DNA of 64,000 nt from contig NZ_CP053015.1 in assembly GCF_012979535.1 (NCBI RefSeq), positions 868,001 to 932,000 of the forward strand, given 5' to 3'. Position numbers and translations under genes: made by a program. Below the pieces are notes generated by a model. It saw nothing but the letters and a program-made list of their open reading frames with translations. It was not told where the DNA came from and did no database searches. The number at the start of each line of letters is the position of its first letter. Within the stretch, counting starts at the first letter, position 1. Positions 27,053-36,117 of the stretch are shown here, one piece after another. The stretch is from Sphingomonas lacunae (lineage in GTDB: Bacteria > Pseudomonadota > Alphaproteobacteria > Sphingomonadales > Sphingomonadaceae).

Positions 27053-28414
27053 CTATTCAGCGGCGGCGGCAAGCCGGGCAATGGCCTGCTGCTCGCCGAT
27101 CAGTGGCAGCAACGCCGCCATGTCAGGCCCATGCGCGCGTCCGGTCAGCGCGAGCCGCAACGGCAGGAACAGGGCCTTGCCCTTGCGACCTGTTGCTTCC
27201 TTGAGAGCACCGGTCAGCCCGTGCCAGGGGTCTGCCGTCCAGTCGAGCGTCGCCGCCACAGCCGCCGCTTGCGCCAGATAGGCGCGATCATCGTCACCCA
27301 GCGCAGCTTCGGCGGCAAGGTCAGGCGCGGCGCCGGTAACGATGCTCCACCAGTCGGCGGCACCGGCCACTGTTTCCAGATTGGGCCGGATCGCTTCCCA
27401 CGCCGCCTTGTCCATACCGGCCGGCAGCCGGTCGGCCACCGCCTCAAACGGCAGCTGATGGATGATTCGGGCATTGAGTTGAGCCAGTTCCGCCTCATCG
27501 AAACGGGCAGGCGCACGACCGAAACGGCCGAAATCGAACGAGGCAATCAGCGGTGCCGGATCAACGAAGGGCTCGACCGGATCGGCGGTACCCAACCGGG
27601 CGAGCTTGGCGATCAGCGCCGCCGGTTCAATGCCGGAGTCACGAAAATGCGCGATACCCAATGAACCGAGCCGCTTGGACAATTTGCCTTCACTGCCGGT
27701 CAACAGGGCGGTGTGGGCAAAGGCCGGAACCGGTGCGCCCATGGCGGTGAACATCTGTATCTGCGTCGCCGTGTTGGACACATGGTCTTCCCCCCGGATG
27801 ACGTGGGAAATACCCATATCAGCGTCATCAATCGCCGATGGAAGCATATAGAGCCATGAACCGTCGGCACGGCGGATGACGGGATCAGAGAGCAATCTGG
27901 GGTCGAAATGCTGTTCACCACGGACGAGGTCCTGCCAGATGATCGGCGCGTCATGGTCAAGCCGGAAGCGCCAGTGCGGGCGAATGCCCTGTGCCTCCCT
28001 GTCGACCCGCTCGGCCTCGGTCAGGGCCAGCGACGTTCGCTCGTAAACCGGCGGCAAGCCCCTCGAAAGCAGGACCTTGCGACGAATGTCGAGTTCCTCG
28101 GCGCTTTCGTAGCAGGGATAGATATGGCCCTCATCACGCAGCCGTTCAAAGGCGGCTTCATACAGGGCGAACCGTTCCGACTGGCGCTCCTCGCCATCAG
28201 GCGTGATGCCCAGCCAGGCCAGGTCAGCGCGGATCGCATCGACAAAGCGCTCCTCGCTGCGGGCAGGATCAGTATCATCAATGCGCAGCAGGAAACGGCC
28301 GCCGTGCGCGCGGGCAAACAACCAATTATGGATCACCTGCCGCAGATTGCCGACATGCAAAAGGCCAGTGGGCGACGGCGCAAAGCGGGTGGTGACAGGC
28401 AGGATCGGGTTCAT
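27053..28414 (-). CDS. gltX: Glutamyl-tRNA synthetase
   Basis: Class I aminoacyl-tRNA synthetase charging tRNA-Glu. The signature RFAPSPTGLLHVGNLR carries the HIGH-like HVGN, and GKLSKRLGS is the KMSKS loop. At 453 residues it is full length. ATG 28414 (MNPILPVTTRFAPSPTG) is preferred over an upstream extension with no homology. Many alphaproteobacteria carry two gltX genes, one possibly non-discriminating; which one this is cannot be told here. Confidence 0.93.
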   Translation of the reverse strand: MNPILPVTTRFAPSPTGLLHVGNLRQVIHNWLFARAHGGRFLLRIDDTDPARSEERFVDAIRADLAWLGITPDGEERQSERFALYEAAFERLRDEGHIYPCYESAEELDIRRKVLLSRGLPPVYERTSLALTEAERVDREAQGIRPHWRFRLDHDAPIIWQDLVRGEQHFDPRLLSDPVIRRADGSWLYMLPSAIDDADMGISHVIRGEDHVSNTATQIQMFTAMGAPVPAFAHTALLTGSEGKLSKRLGSLGIAHFRDSGIEPAALIAKLARLGTADPVEPFVDPAPLIASFDFGRFGRAPARFDEAELAQLNARIIHQLPFEAVADRLPAGMDKAAWEAIRPNLETVAGAADWWSIVTGAAPDLAAEAALGDDDRAYLAQAAAVAATLDWTADPWHGLTGALKEATGRKGKALFLPLRLALTGRAHGPDMAALLPLIGEQQAIARLAAAAE

Positions 28415-28555
28415 GCCGCGGCCTATAACCGATTTTGCACCGACGACGAGCATGCAAATCGACAGGGGTGGCAGATCGCCATGGAGCCAAACTTTTTAAT
28501 CGTTGCCACAGCTGTTTAACACCGCCTTTACCCTGCCAGCCCTAAACCCCTGCCT

Positions 28556-29725
28556 ATGGTGGCTGCGCTTGCATCCGGCCTCAGGTGCCCAACAGCGCGC
28601 TTTGCGTGGCGATCCGTCCCGGAGGAAATCCGGGACGAGCTCGACCGCTGGCGGTTCCAGCGGGTACGCGATCAGGTGCCATTGCTCTATCTGGCGCTGC
28701 TGTGTCTGGTAACGACCGCCAGCTTCGCTGTCTCGGCGCCGGTGCCGCCAATCGTCCGTTTCGCCATCCCGCTGTTCATCCTGATCCTGTCGGTGATCCG
28801 CTTGCGGCTGTGGCTGCGCCGCCGCCAAGAGGAGATCAGTCTCGACAGGGGGCGCAGGATGATGCGCACCATGACGCTTGTGTCGATGGCCATGTGTGCG
28901 CTGTGCAGCCTGTGGGGCGTGATGAGCTGGGTGCTCGCCCTGCCCGAGGACCGAAGCTATTTCCCGCTGTTCATGGCAATGGGCAGCCTGTCGGTGGCGT
29001 ATTGCCTGTCCCCCGTCCCGTCTGCGGCAGTCGGCAACCTGACCATCGGGCTGCTGCCGATCACCCTTTGCATGCTGTGGTCGGGGACGCAGATGGATCT
29101 GGCCGCTGGCACCAGCATTGTCGCCGCGACGCTGTTCCTGCTCCGGCTGATCGTGCAGCAGAACAACCAGTTGATCGACATACTGCTGTTACAGCGCCAG
29201 ATGCGGCAACAGGCGATCACCGACCCGTTGACCGGCATCGCCAACCGGCGCGCCCTGTATGAACAGTTGGCACTGGCCATCGACCAATCCACGCCCGACC
29301 GGCCAACGGCTGTGGCTCTGATCGATCTCGACGGGTTCAAGCCGGTCAACGACGACCATGGCCATGCCACCGGAGACGATCTGTTGCGGCAGGTCGCCGA
29401 ACGCATGGTCGAAAGCTGCGGCCATGATGCGATGATCGCGCGGCTCGGCGGCGACGAATTCGCGCTGTTGGTGCCGGGAACCAGCAGCCTGCCGGTCCAG
29501 CGCCATGTCGAAACCGTCCTGGCCGCCTTGGCACGGCCATTCAGCGTCGGTTCCCGCCAGATCAACATTGCCGCCAGTGTCGGGATGGCGGAATGGCCCG
29601 AGGGCGGCTCAACCGCCGAAGAACTGATAGCGTCCGCCGACCGCGCGCTCTATCGGGCCAAGGCCCTGCGTCAGCCTGCGCCGACGCCGGGCAGCGGGCC
29701 TGCGGTTCCCCTGCGCGCCGGATGA
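28556..29725 (+). CDS. Membrane-bound GGDEF diguanylate cyclase
   Basis: 389 residues: about six membrane helices in the first ~200 residues, a short linker helix (LLLQRQMRQQAITDPLTGIANRR-like) and a GGDEF domain with DLDGFKPVNDDHGHATGD and an intact RLGGDEFAL active site. Synthesis of c-di-GMP from GTP is expected. The RxxD inhibitory site expected just before GGDEF is absent (CGHDAMIARL), so product inhibition through it is unlikely. There is no recognisable sensor domain beyond the helices and no clear ribosome-binding site at the chosen ATG. It is divergent from gltX and convergent with nadE. Confidence 0.88.
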   Translation: MVAALASGLRCPTARFAWRSVPEEIRDELDRWRFQRVRDQVPLLYLALLCLVTTASFAVSAPVPPIVRFAIPLFILILSVIRLRLWLRRRQEEISLDRGRRMMRTMTLVSMAMCALCSLWGVMSWVLALPEDRSYFPLFMAMGSLSVAYCLSPVPSAAVGNLTIGLLPITLCMLWSGTQMDLAAGTSIVAATLFLLRLIVQQNNQLIDILLLQRQMRQQAITDPLTGIANRRALYEQLALAIDQSTPDRPTAVALIDLDGFKPVNDDHGHATGDDLLRQVAERMVESCGHDAMIARLGGDEFALLVPGTSSLPVQRHVETVLAALARPFSVGSRQINIAASVGMAEWPEGGSTAEELIASADRALYRAKALRQPAPTPGSGPAVPLRAG

Positions 29726-29753
29726 AACCGCCCGGCGGGACACCGCGCCGGGG

Positions 29754-31436
29754 TTATGCCGAACGGAAACCATGGGTGATGGGATAGCGCCGGTCGCGGC
29801 CGAAATTGCGGCTGCCCAGTTTCACGCCCGGCGGGGCCTGCCGGCGCTTATATTCGGCGATGTACAGCAACCGTTCGATCCGCGCGACTGTCGCCCGGTC
29901 ATGGCCACGCGCCACCACATCATCCACCGACAATTCCTGTTCGACCAGCCCCAGGAGTATATCGTCGAGCACATCATACTCGGGCAGGCTGTCCGAATCC
30001 TTCTGGTCAGGGCGCAGTTCCGCACTTGGCGGTTTGGTTATGATGCTCTGGGGGATGACCCGGCCTGGCCGGCCCAGGGCGATGGACGGCAGATTGGCAT
30101 TGCGCCATTCGGCGAGACGGAAGACCGTGGTCTTGTAGGCATCCTTCAGCGGATTGTAGCCACCAGCCATGTCGCCATAGATGGTCGCATAGCCGACGCT
30201 CATCTCGCTCTTGTTGCCGGTGGTCAGCAACATCGGCCCAAACTTGTTGCTGATCGCCATCAGTGTCACACCACGGATACGCGACTGGACATTTTCTTCG
30301 GTGATGTCGACGTCCTGGTCAGCAAAGGTGCCGGCCAACATTTGGTCAAAGGCCTCAACCGCCGGGACAATAGGGATAATTTCATGCTTCGCGCCAATCA
30401 GCCGGGCGCATTCGGCAGCATCATCGAGGCTGAGCTGGCTGGTGAAACGCGATGGCAGCATAACGCACCAGACCCGGTCCGGACCCAGCGCATCTGCCGC
30501 AATCGCCGCGCAGATCGCCGAATCAATCCCGCCCGACATGCCAAGCACGACGCCGGGAAAGCGGTTGCGCTCGACATAATCCCTCAGCGAAAGCACCATC
30601 GCGGCATAAATATCCCCCGGATGGTCCAGCCAGTCGGCCAATTCTCCCGGAGCGCATGACCAGCATCCTTCGGCGCCACGCGTCCAGTGCGTGACGCGTT
30701 CTTCCTCGCGCCAATCGGTCAGTCGGTGAACCATCGTGCCATCACCGTTGATGACGAAGGAACAGCCATCGAACACCAGCTCATCCTGACCGCCGACGCG
30801 GTTGAGATAGGCAAGCGGCAGGCCGGTTTCGGCGACACGCTGTCCGATGATCTTGCTTGCGCGCAGTTCATCCTTGTCAATCTCGTAGGGGCTGCCGTTG
30901 GGCGACAGCAAAATTTCGGCACCGGCCGCCTTGAGCGCGGCACAAACGGTGGGGAACCAGACATCCTCGCAGATCGGAACGCCGATCCGCACCCCCCGGA
31001 ACAGCAGCGGTTCGGGCAAGGGGCCGGGCGAGAAGAGGCGCAGCTCGTCAAAGGTGCCATAATTGGGCAGCTCATGCTTGATTGCCATGCCGGTGACGGC
31101 ACCGGCGTCAATCAGCGCGACGGCATTGTAAAGCCGCCCCTCACAGCGGTGGACCGTGCCCACCAGCACCGCCGGGCCACCATCCCCTGTTTCCGCCGCA
31201 AGGCGCTGCAATTCGGCCTCAGCCCGTTCGGCCAGCGCCGGTTTCAGGACCAGGTCTTCGGGAGGATAACCGACCAGTTGCAATTCCGGCACGAGGATCA
31301 GGTCCGCACCGGTGTGGCGTTGCCGGAGCGCACGGACAGCATCGGCATTGCCGGCGACATCGCCCACCGCATGGTTCAGCTGGGCAAGGACGATGGTGAG
31401 CGTGTCGGCGGGGGCGCCGCTGGAAGATTGGGTCAT
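29754..31436 (-). CDS. nadE: Glutamine-dependent NAD+ synthetase
   Basis: Last step of NAD synthesis. The N-terminal carbon-nitrogen hydrolase domain (LVPELQLVGYPPEDLVLKP; catalytic Cys in GVPICEDVWFP) supplies ammonia. The C-terminal synthetase has the PP-loop GMSGGIDSAICAAI at about residue 300 and TTGNKSEMSVGYATIYGDMAGG. The 560-residue length is normal for the fused form. The stop is close to the convergent GGDEF gene. Confidence 0.95.
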   Translation of the reverse strand: MTQSSSGAPADTLTIVLAQLNHAVGDVAGNADAVRALRQRHTGADLILVPELQLVGYPPEDLVLKPALAERAEAELQRLAAETGDGGPAVLVGTVHRCEGRLYNAVALIDAGAVTGMAIKHELPNYGTFDELRLFSPGPLPEPLLFRGVRIGVPICEDVWFPTVCAALKAAGAEILLSPNGSPYEIDKDELRASKIIGQRVAETGLPLAYLNRVGGQDELVFDGCSFVINGDGTMVHRLTDWREEERVTHWTRGAEGCWSCAPGELADWLDHPGDIYAAMVLSLRDYVERNRFPGVVLGMSGGIDSAICAAIAADALGPDRVWCVMLPSRFTSQLSLDDAAECARLIGAKHEIIPIVPAVEAFDQMLAGTFADQDVDITEENVQSRIRGVTLMAISNKFGPMLLTTGNKSEMSVGYATIYGDMAGGYNPLKDAYKTTVFRLAEWRNANLPSIALGRPGRVIPQSIITKPPSAELRPDQKDSDSLPEYDVLDDILLGLVEQELSVDDVVARGHDRATVARIERLLYIAEYKRRQAPPGVKLGSRNFGRDRRYPITHGFRSA

Positions 31437-31482
31437 GCCGGCTGGTTTAGCCCTGCCGGCAGCCTTTTCAACCTGAGAGAGA

Positions 31483-31998
31483 TCAACCGGACAGACTGGT
31501 GAACAGCAACCGGCCCGGCATCAGGGCAAAGGCACCGGCGATGATCAGGCCGATATAGACACCGCGCATGCAGGCGATATGGCCTTCGATATCGCCCTTG
31601 CGCGCCAGCCATATGCCCCTGGGGATCGACACCAGCGTGATGACCGAAAAGATGTGGATCGGCCCAATGCTGCCGGTCATCCCCCTGATCCAGAAACTGT
31701 CGATGGCGGTGATGACCATCATCAGCGCCCATATCCGGCCTGCGGCCTTGTGGGCAGGTGTCCCCTTGCGGCTCCACAACACCCATGCGCCGAGCGGCAC
31801 TGCGGGAAGGACGGTGGCGAGGTGGATATACACGGCCCAGGCAGGGGTCTGATAGGTCGTCCCCTGTTCGGGCCTCAGCCAGAAGGCGAGCGGCACAAGC
31901 ACCATCATCGCCGCCAGCGTGCCGATGATGTTGGGCCAGATCCTGCTCTTGGTCGGCGTGGCGGTGCCTGTGTGGCCTGACGAGGAGATAACGGTCAT
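31483..31998 (-). CDS. DUF2306-type membrane protein
   Basis: 171-residue integral membrane protein with four or five helices (NIIGTLAAMMVLVPLAFWL; VYIHLATVLPAVPLGAWVLW; IWALMMVITAIDSFWI; IHIFSVITLVSIPRGIWLA; GVYIGLIIAGAFALMPGRLL). The HIHLAT/HKAAGRIWA pattern with several conserved His resembles the DUF2306 family. ATG 31998 was chosen as the first Met of the membrane protein; the longer upstream reading is the complement of the divergent LytTR gene. Pairing with a LytTR regulator suggests it is the regulator's target or inhibitor partner. Confidence 0.8.
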   Translation of the reverse strand: MTVISSSGHTGTATPTKSRIWPNIIGTLAAMMVLVPLAFWLRPEQGTTYQTPAWAVYIHLATVLPAVPLGAWVLWSRKGTPAHKAAGRIWALMMVITAIDSFWIRGMTGSIGPIHIFSVITLVSIPRGIWLARKGDIEGHIACMRGVYIGLIIAGAFALMPGRLLFTSLSG

Positions 31999-32166
31999 GG
32001 TTCGGGTCCATTGGGTAGGGGCACGAAGGCCGGTTGATCTGATACACCGACCCTGCCGCCCGGCCATTGACGGGCAAGTGCCCCTTCGTGAAAGTGGCGG
32101 AAAAGTTCGCCAGCGCGGCCCGGACGCCAATTGACGAAACGCGAAGCGGCCGACACAGTGCGCACC

Positions 32167-32991
32167 ATGGGCCGCCGTATCGCCATCGAAACATTCCTGA
32201 TGATCGCCACCGGCCTGCTGTTCGGCATTATCGGTCCGTTCGGAACATTTGACATTCCACTCGTGCCGCGCGTGCTGTTGTGGATCATGATGATCCTGGC
32301 CGGCTATCCGATTTTCCGGGCATTGGGAGCCGTTGCCAGCTGGCTGGCGGAAACAACCGCGGTGCCCTATTGGATCGCCCTGCTGTTGGCACTGACGATC
32401 GCTGCCATGCCGATGAGCTTCATCGTCGCGGGCCTGTTCATGCGCATTGACCCGCTGGCGGCGATTTACCAGCCGCAGTTCCTGGCCTTTTACCTCCAGG
32501 TCTGGGTGGTCGGGCTGGTTATCCATGGCGCCATGACCTTGCTGATGCGCCAGCCGGCAATAGAGGCGGCAACCGGAATCGAAACCGGCCAGCCCCCCTC
32601 CTCTGCCGATACCGCACCGGCCAATATTGCCTCACCGTCCCTCACCGCCACCGAAGCGACATCAGCTGTACCGGCGGCGGCGGAGCCCTCACCAGCCCTG
32701 CCACTGCCACCCGGCTTTGGCCCGCTGCTCGCGCTCAAGGCGGAGGATCATTATTTGCGCGCCTATGCGCCAGACCGCGAAGAATTGTTCCTGATGCGAC
32801 TGCGCGATGCGGTGGCACTGTTGCCGGTCGAGAGCGGCGTGCAGGTGCACCGCAGCTGGTGGGTCGCAAGCGAGGCCGTCACCGCGCTGAAACGGGAGGG
32901 TCGCGGCGCCACATTGATGCTGAGCAACGGCTTGGCCGTGCCCGTGGCACGCGACCGGATGGCGGCGGTCAAGGCGGCGGGCTGGCGCTAG
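32167..32991 (+). CDS. Membrane-anchored LytTR-domain transcription regulator
   Basis: About 274 residues: four membrane helices in the first ~130 residues (IETFLMIATGLLFGIIGPFG, VLLWIMMILAGYPIF, IALLLALTIAAMPMSFIVAG, FLAFYLQVWVVGLVIHGA), a Pro/Ala/Thr-rich linker, and a C-terminal LytTR DNA-binding domain (LLALKAEDHYLRAYAPDREELFLMRLRDA, VQVHRSWWVAS). There is no receiver domain, so it is not a classical response regulator. Possible starts are TTG 32131, GTG 32158 and ATG 32167; none has a good ribosome-binding site. It is divergent from the DUF2306 gene. Confidence 0.85.
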   Translation: MGRRIAIETFLMIATGLLFGIIGPFGTFDIPLVPRVLLWIMMILAGYPIFRALGAVASWLAETTAVPYWIALLLALTIAAMPMSFIVAGLFMRIDPLAAIYQPQFLAFYLQVWVVGLVIHGAMTLLMRQPAIEAATGIETGQPPSSADTAPANIASPSLTATEATSAVPAAAEPSPALPLPPGFGPLLALKAEDHYLRAYAPDREELFLMRLRDAVALLPVESGVQVHRSWWVASEAVTALKREGRGATLMLSNGLAVPVARDRMAAVKAAGWR

Positions 32992-33022
32992 ACAGACAGA
33001 GAGACAAAAGGGGAGAGAGAGG

Positions 33023-34162
33023 ATGGATGCACGGATTTTTGCGGACGCCGTGGCGGCTGCCGGACTGGCCGGGGCCGTCGGCCTGATTGGAGGCAGGGAC
33101 GGCACGCGGTTCAGCACCGCCACGGGAGCCAGCAACACGGCGACCGGCGAGGCGATGCGCGAGGACCATCTGTTCCAGATCGCCTCGATGACCAAGGCGA
33201 TTGCCAGCGTCGCGGCGATGCAACTGGTTGAGCAAGGCCGACTCAGCCTCGACGGCCCGATCGGCGATGTCCTGCCCGATCTCGCCGATCCGCAGGTCAT
33301 TGCCGGATTTGACGAAGCGGGCGTGCCGCACCTGCGTCCCGCCGCCCGTCCGGTGACCCTGCGCCATCTGCTCACCCATACCAGCGGTCTCGGCTATGAT
33401 TTCATCAGCATGGATCAATTGCGCGCGCGCCAGGGCGTCATGCCCGCGCCCGGCAGCAAGGCGGCGATCACCACCCCGCTGATCTTCGATCCCGGCGAAC
33501 GTTGGGAATATGGCGTCAATACCGACTGGGTCGGCCTCGCCGTCGAGGCGGTGAGCGGCATGACCCTGGGCGATTATCTCGAGGCGCATGTCACCGGGCC
33601 GCTCGGCATGACCGACACGGCATTCCGCGCCGTCGCCGGAGCGGAACCGCGCATGGCCGCCATCCACGCCCGCGCACCCGACGGCAGCCTGATCCAGGTG
33701 CCTATGAGTCTGGGTGGGGGGGAATTCAACAGCGGCGGTGGCGGCCTGTCCTCGACCGGTGCCGACTATATGCGCTTCCTGCGCATGGTGGCGAACGCCG
33801 GCACGCTGGACGGGGTGACCATCATCAAACCGGACACCGTGGCCGAGTTGTGCCGCAACCAAATCAGCGGCTTCCCCGCCGGACGGATGGGCAGCACCAT
33901 GCCCGAACTGGCGCCACCCTATGATCCCTTCCCCGGCATGGAGTGCGGATGGAGCCTCGCCTTCCTGATCAATCCTGAACCGGGGCCCAATGGACGAAGC
34001 GCCGGCAGCCTTGCCTGGGCAGGGATTTTCAACAGCTATTACTGGATCGATCCGGTCCAGGATGTGATTGGCGTTTTCCTCTCCCAGCATATGCCCTTTG
34101 GCGATGCCGGGGCGCTGGCCGCGGCGGGCACACTCGAACGCATGGCCTACGGGCTGGCCTGA
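33023..34162 (+). CDS. Serine hydrolase of the beta-lactamase class C family
   Basis: 379-residue protein with the penicillin-binding-protein fold: SxxK as SMTKAIA (Ser near residue 51), YGVN as the Tyr motif, and HLLTHTSGLGYDF, typical of esterase/DD-peptidase-like members such as EstB or 6-aminohexanoate-dimer hydrolase. No signal peptide, so it is probably a cytoplasmic esterase or amidase rather than a resistance enzyme. GGGGAGAGAGAGG precedes the ATG closely. The substrate is unknown. Confidence 0.87.
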   Translation: MDARIFADAVAAAGLAGAVGLIGGRDGTRFSTATGASNTATGEAMREDHLFQIASMTKAIASVAAMQLVEQGRLSLDGPIGDVLPDLADPQVIAGFDEAGVPHLRPAARPVTLRHLLTHTSGLGYDFISMDQLRARQGVMPAPGSKAAITTPLIFDPGERWEYGVNTDWVGLAVEAVSGMTLGDYLEAHVTGPLGMTDTAFRAVAGAEPRMAAIHARAPDGSLIQVPMSLGGGEFNSGGGGLSSTGADYMRFLRMVANAGTLDGVTIIKPDTVAELCRNQISGFPAGRMGSTMPELAPPYDPFPGMECGWSLAFLINPEPGPNGRSAGSLAWAGIFNSYYWIDPVQDVIGVFLSQHMPFGDAGALAAAGTLERMAYGLA

Positions 34163-34284
34163 AACCGCAATATGGCGGGGGCAAAGGGGGGTTGGGTCAA
34201 GCAGGTGACACAAACCCCCTTCCCCGTTCGCCCTGCCCTGTCTAAGGGGGCGTCACTTCCAGACATCGGCGGGGGACGCGCAGC

Positions 34285-35220
34285 ATGAAACTGATTTCGG
34301 GCAATTCCAACCTGCCGTTGGCCAATGCTGTTGCCGATTATCTCGACATGAAGCTGACCGATGCCAGCGTCCGCCGCTTCGCCGACGAGGAAGTGTTCGT
34401 CGAAATTCACGAAAATGTGCGCGGCGAGGATGTCTTCATCATCCAGCCGACCAATTTTCCGGCCAACGACAATCTGATGGAACTGCTGATCATCACCGAT
34501 GCGCTGCGCCGGGCCTCGGCCGCGCGCATAACGGCGGTCGTCCCCTATTTTGGCTATGCCCGACAGGATCGCAAGCCGGGACCGCGCACGCCCATCTCGG
34601 CCAAGCTGGTCGCCAACCTGATCACCACCGCCGGCGCTGACCGCGTGCTGGCGGTTGACCTGCACGCCGGGCAGATCCAGGGCTTTTTCGACATACCGAC
34701 CGACAACCTCTACGGCGCACCGGTCATGAGCGCGGACATTCAGGCACGCTTCGGCTCGAAAAACCTGATGGTCATTTCGCCTGACGTCGGCGGGGTGGTC
34801 CGCGCCCGGGCGCTGGCCAAGCGGCTCGACAACGCCCCGCTCGCCATCGTCGACAAGCGGCGTGAAAAGGCCGGCGAATCCGAAGTGATGAACATCATCG
34901 GCGATGTCACCGGCCGTTTCTGCATCCTGATCGACGATATCGTCGATTCGGCCGGCACGCTGTGCAACGCTGCCGGCGCGCTGAAAGCCGCGGGCGCAGA
35001 GGATGTCGTCGCCTATTGCACCCATGGCGTCCTGTCGGGCGGCGCGGTTGCCCGGGTCGAGGGGTCGCAGCTGTCCGAACTGGTGATCACCGATTCGATC
35101 CAGCCGACGCCAGAAGTCGCCGCATCCAGCCGCATCCGCACCCTGACCATCGCTCCCCTGCTGGGTGAGGCGATCAAGCGCATTGCCGACGAAAGCAGCG
35201 TGTCGAGCCTTTTCGACTGA
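34285..35220 (+). CDS. prs: Ribose-phosphate pyrophosphokinase
   Basis: Makes PRPP from ribose 5-phosphate and ATP for nucleotide, His, Trp and NAD synthesis. It shows the family N-terminus [20 protein letters not shown], the ATP-binding [10 protein letters not shown], the metal site [11 protein letters not shown] and the PRPP loop [17 protein letters not shown]. The 311-residue length is typical. Its neighbour hisN uses PRPP-derived intermediates, although they are separated by 114 bp and possibly separate promoters. Confidence 0.96.
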   Translation: MKLISGNSNLPLANAVADYLDMKLTDASVRRFADEEVFVEIHENVRGEDVFIIQPTNFPANDNLMELLIITDALRRASAARITAVVPYFGYARQDRKPGPRTPISAKLVANLITTAGADRVLAVDLHAGQIQGFFDIPTDNLYGAPVMSADIQARFGSKNLMVISPDVGGVVRARALAKRLDNAPLAIVDKRREKAGESEVMNIIGDVTGRFCILIDDIVDSAGTLCNAAGALKAAGAEDVVAYCTHGVLSGGAVARVEGSQLSELVITDSIQPTPEVAASSRIRTLTIAPLLGEAIKRIADESSVSSLFD

Positions 35221-35305
35221 GCGGGGACGGCGGCAGCGCCGGGCTGGGTGGATTGTCCAACGGGCATACCGCTCATTTGTCCAATCCATCCAAAGACATT
35301 GCATC

Positions 35306-35321
35306 CGGCATGATCATGCCG
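35306..35321. promoter_or_regulatory. 16-bp perfect palindrome before hisN
   Basis: CGGCATGATCATGCCG is a perfect palindrome centred about 20 bp upstream of the hisN start. About 25 bp further upstream, TTGTCCAA occurs twice (35253-35260 and 35275-35282). The palindrome could be an operator or an RNA hairpin close to the ribosome-binding site of hisN. Confidence 0.4.
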
Positions 35322-35334
35322 CTAGTCACCGGGC

Positions 35335-36117
35335 ATGAGCCTTTCTGACGACATTGCCCTTGCCCAGCGCCTTGCCGATGCTGCGGGTGCCGCGATCCGG
35401 CCGTGGTGGCGGTCCAGCTTTTCCTTGGAGGACAAGGCCGACGCCAGCCCGGTGACCCAGGCTGACCGTGAGGCAGAAGAGGTTATCCGCCGCATCCTCG
35501 ACAGCGAACGGCCACAGGACGGCATCATCGGGGAGGAATTTGGCGCCAGCCGGCCCGGTGCGGCACGGCAATGGGTAATCGACCCGATCGACGGCACTAC
35601 CAGTTTCATCGCCGGCCGCCCCATCTTTGGCACGCTGATCGCGCTGATGCAGGATGGCTGGCCCGTTGTCGGCATCATTGACCAGCCGATAAGCGGCGAA
35701 CGCTGGGTCGGCGCGATGGGCCAGACGACGCTGTTCAATGGCGCGCCAACCACGACCCGCCGCTGCCCCGACCTGACACAGGCGCTGCTGGCCACAACCA
35801 GCCCGCATCTGTTCAGCGAACATGAGGGCGAGCATTTCATCAATCTGGCCGGCAAGGTGGCGCAACGCCGCATCATCTATGGCGGCGACTGCTATAATTA
35901 CGGCCTGCTGGCCAGCGGCCATGTCGACCTCGTTTGTGAAGCGGGACTCAAGCTGCACGATCTGGCGGCACTGGTGCCGGTGATCGAAGGCGCGGGTGGC
36001 ATGATGTGTGATTGGAATGGCGAACCGTTGCATGCCGCCAGTGAAGGCCATGTGCTGGCCCTGGGCGACCCGGCCCGGCTCGAAGATGTGATGGAGGCGC
36101 TTGCGTGCTCACACTAG
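35335..36117 (+). CDS. hisN: Histidinol-phosphatase, inositol-monophosphatase family
   Basis: 260-residue Mg-dependent phosphatase. The family motifs GEEFG and DPIDGTTSFIAGRPIFGTLIAL (metal site DPIDGT) and GGDCYNYGLLASGHVDLVCEAGLKLHDLAAL-type C-terminal site are intact. The S-F-I-x-G-R-P-x-F-G variant is typical of HisN-type histidinol-phosphatases; a general inositol monophosphatase is the alternative. It overlaps the following AraC gene by 13 bp. Confidence 0.85.
   Translation: MSLSDDIALAQRLADAAGAAIRPWWRSSFSLEDKADASPVTQADREAEEVIRRILDSERPQDGIIGEEFGASRPGAARQWVIDPIDGTTSFIAGRPIFGTLIALMQDGWPVVGIIDQPISGERWVGAMGQTTLFNGAPTTTRRCPDLTQALLATTSPHLFSEHEGEHFINLAGKVAQRRIIYGGDCYNYGLLASGHVDLVCEAGLKLHDLAALVPVIEGAGGMMCDWNGEPLHAASEGHVLALGDPARLEDVMEALACSH

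Noticed and set aside
31433..32194. Alternative minus-strand frame over the DUF2306 gene
   Set aside because: The competing frame encodes a clean multi-helix membrane protein from 31998; this one is a shadow.
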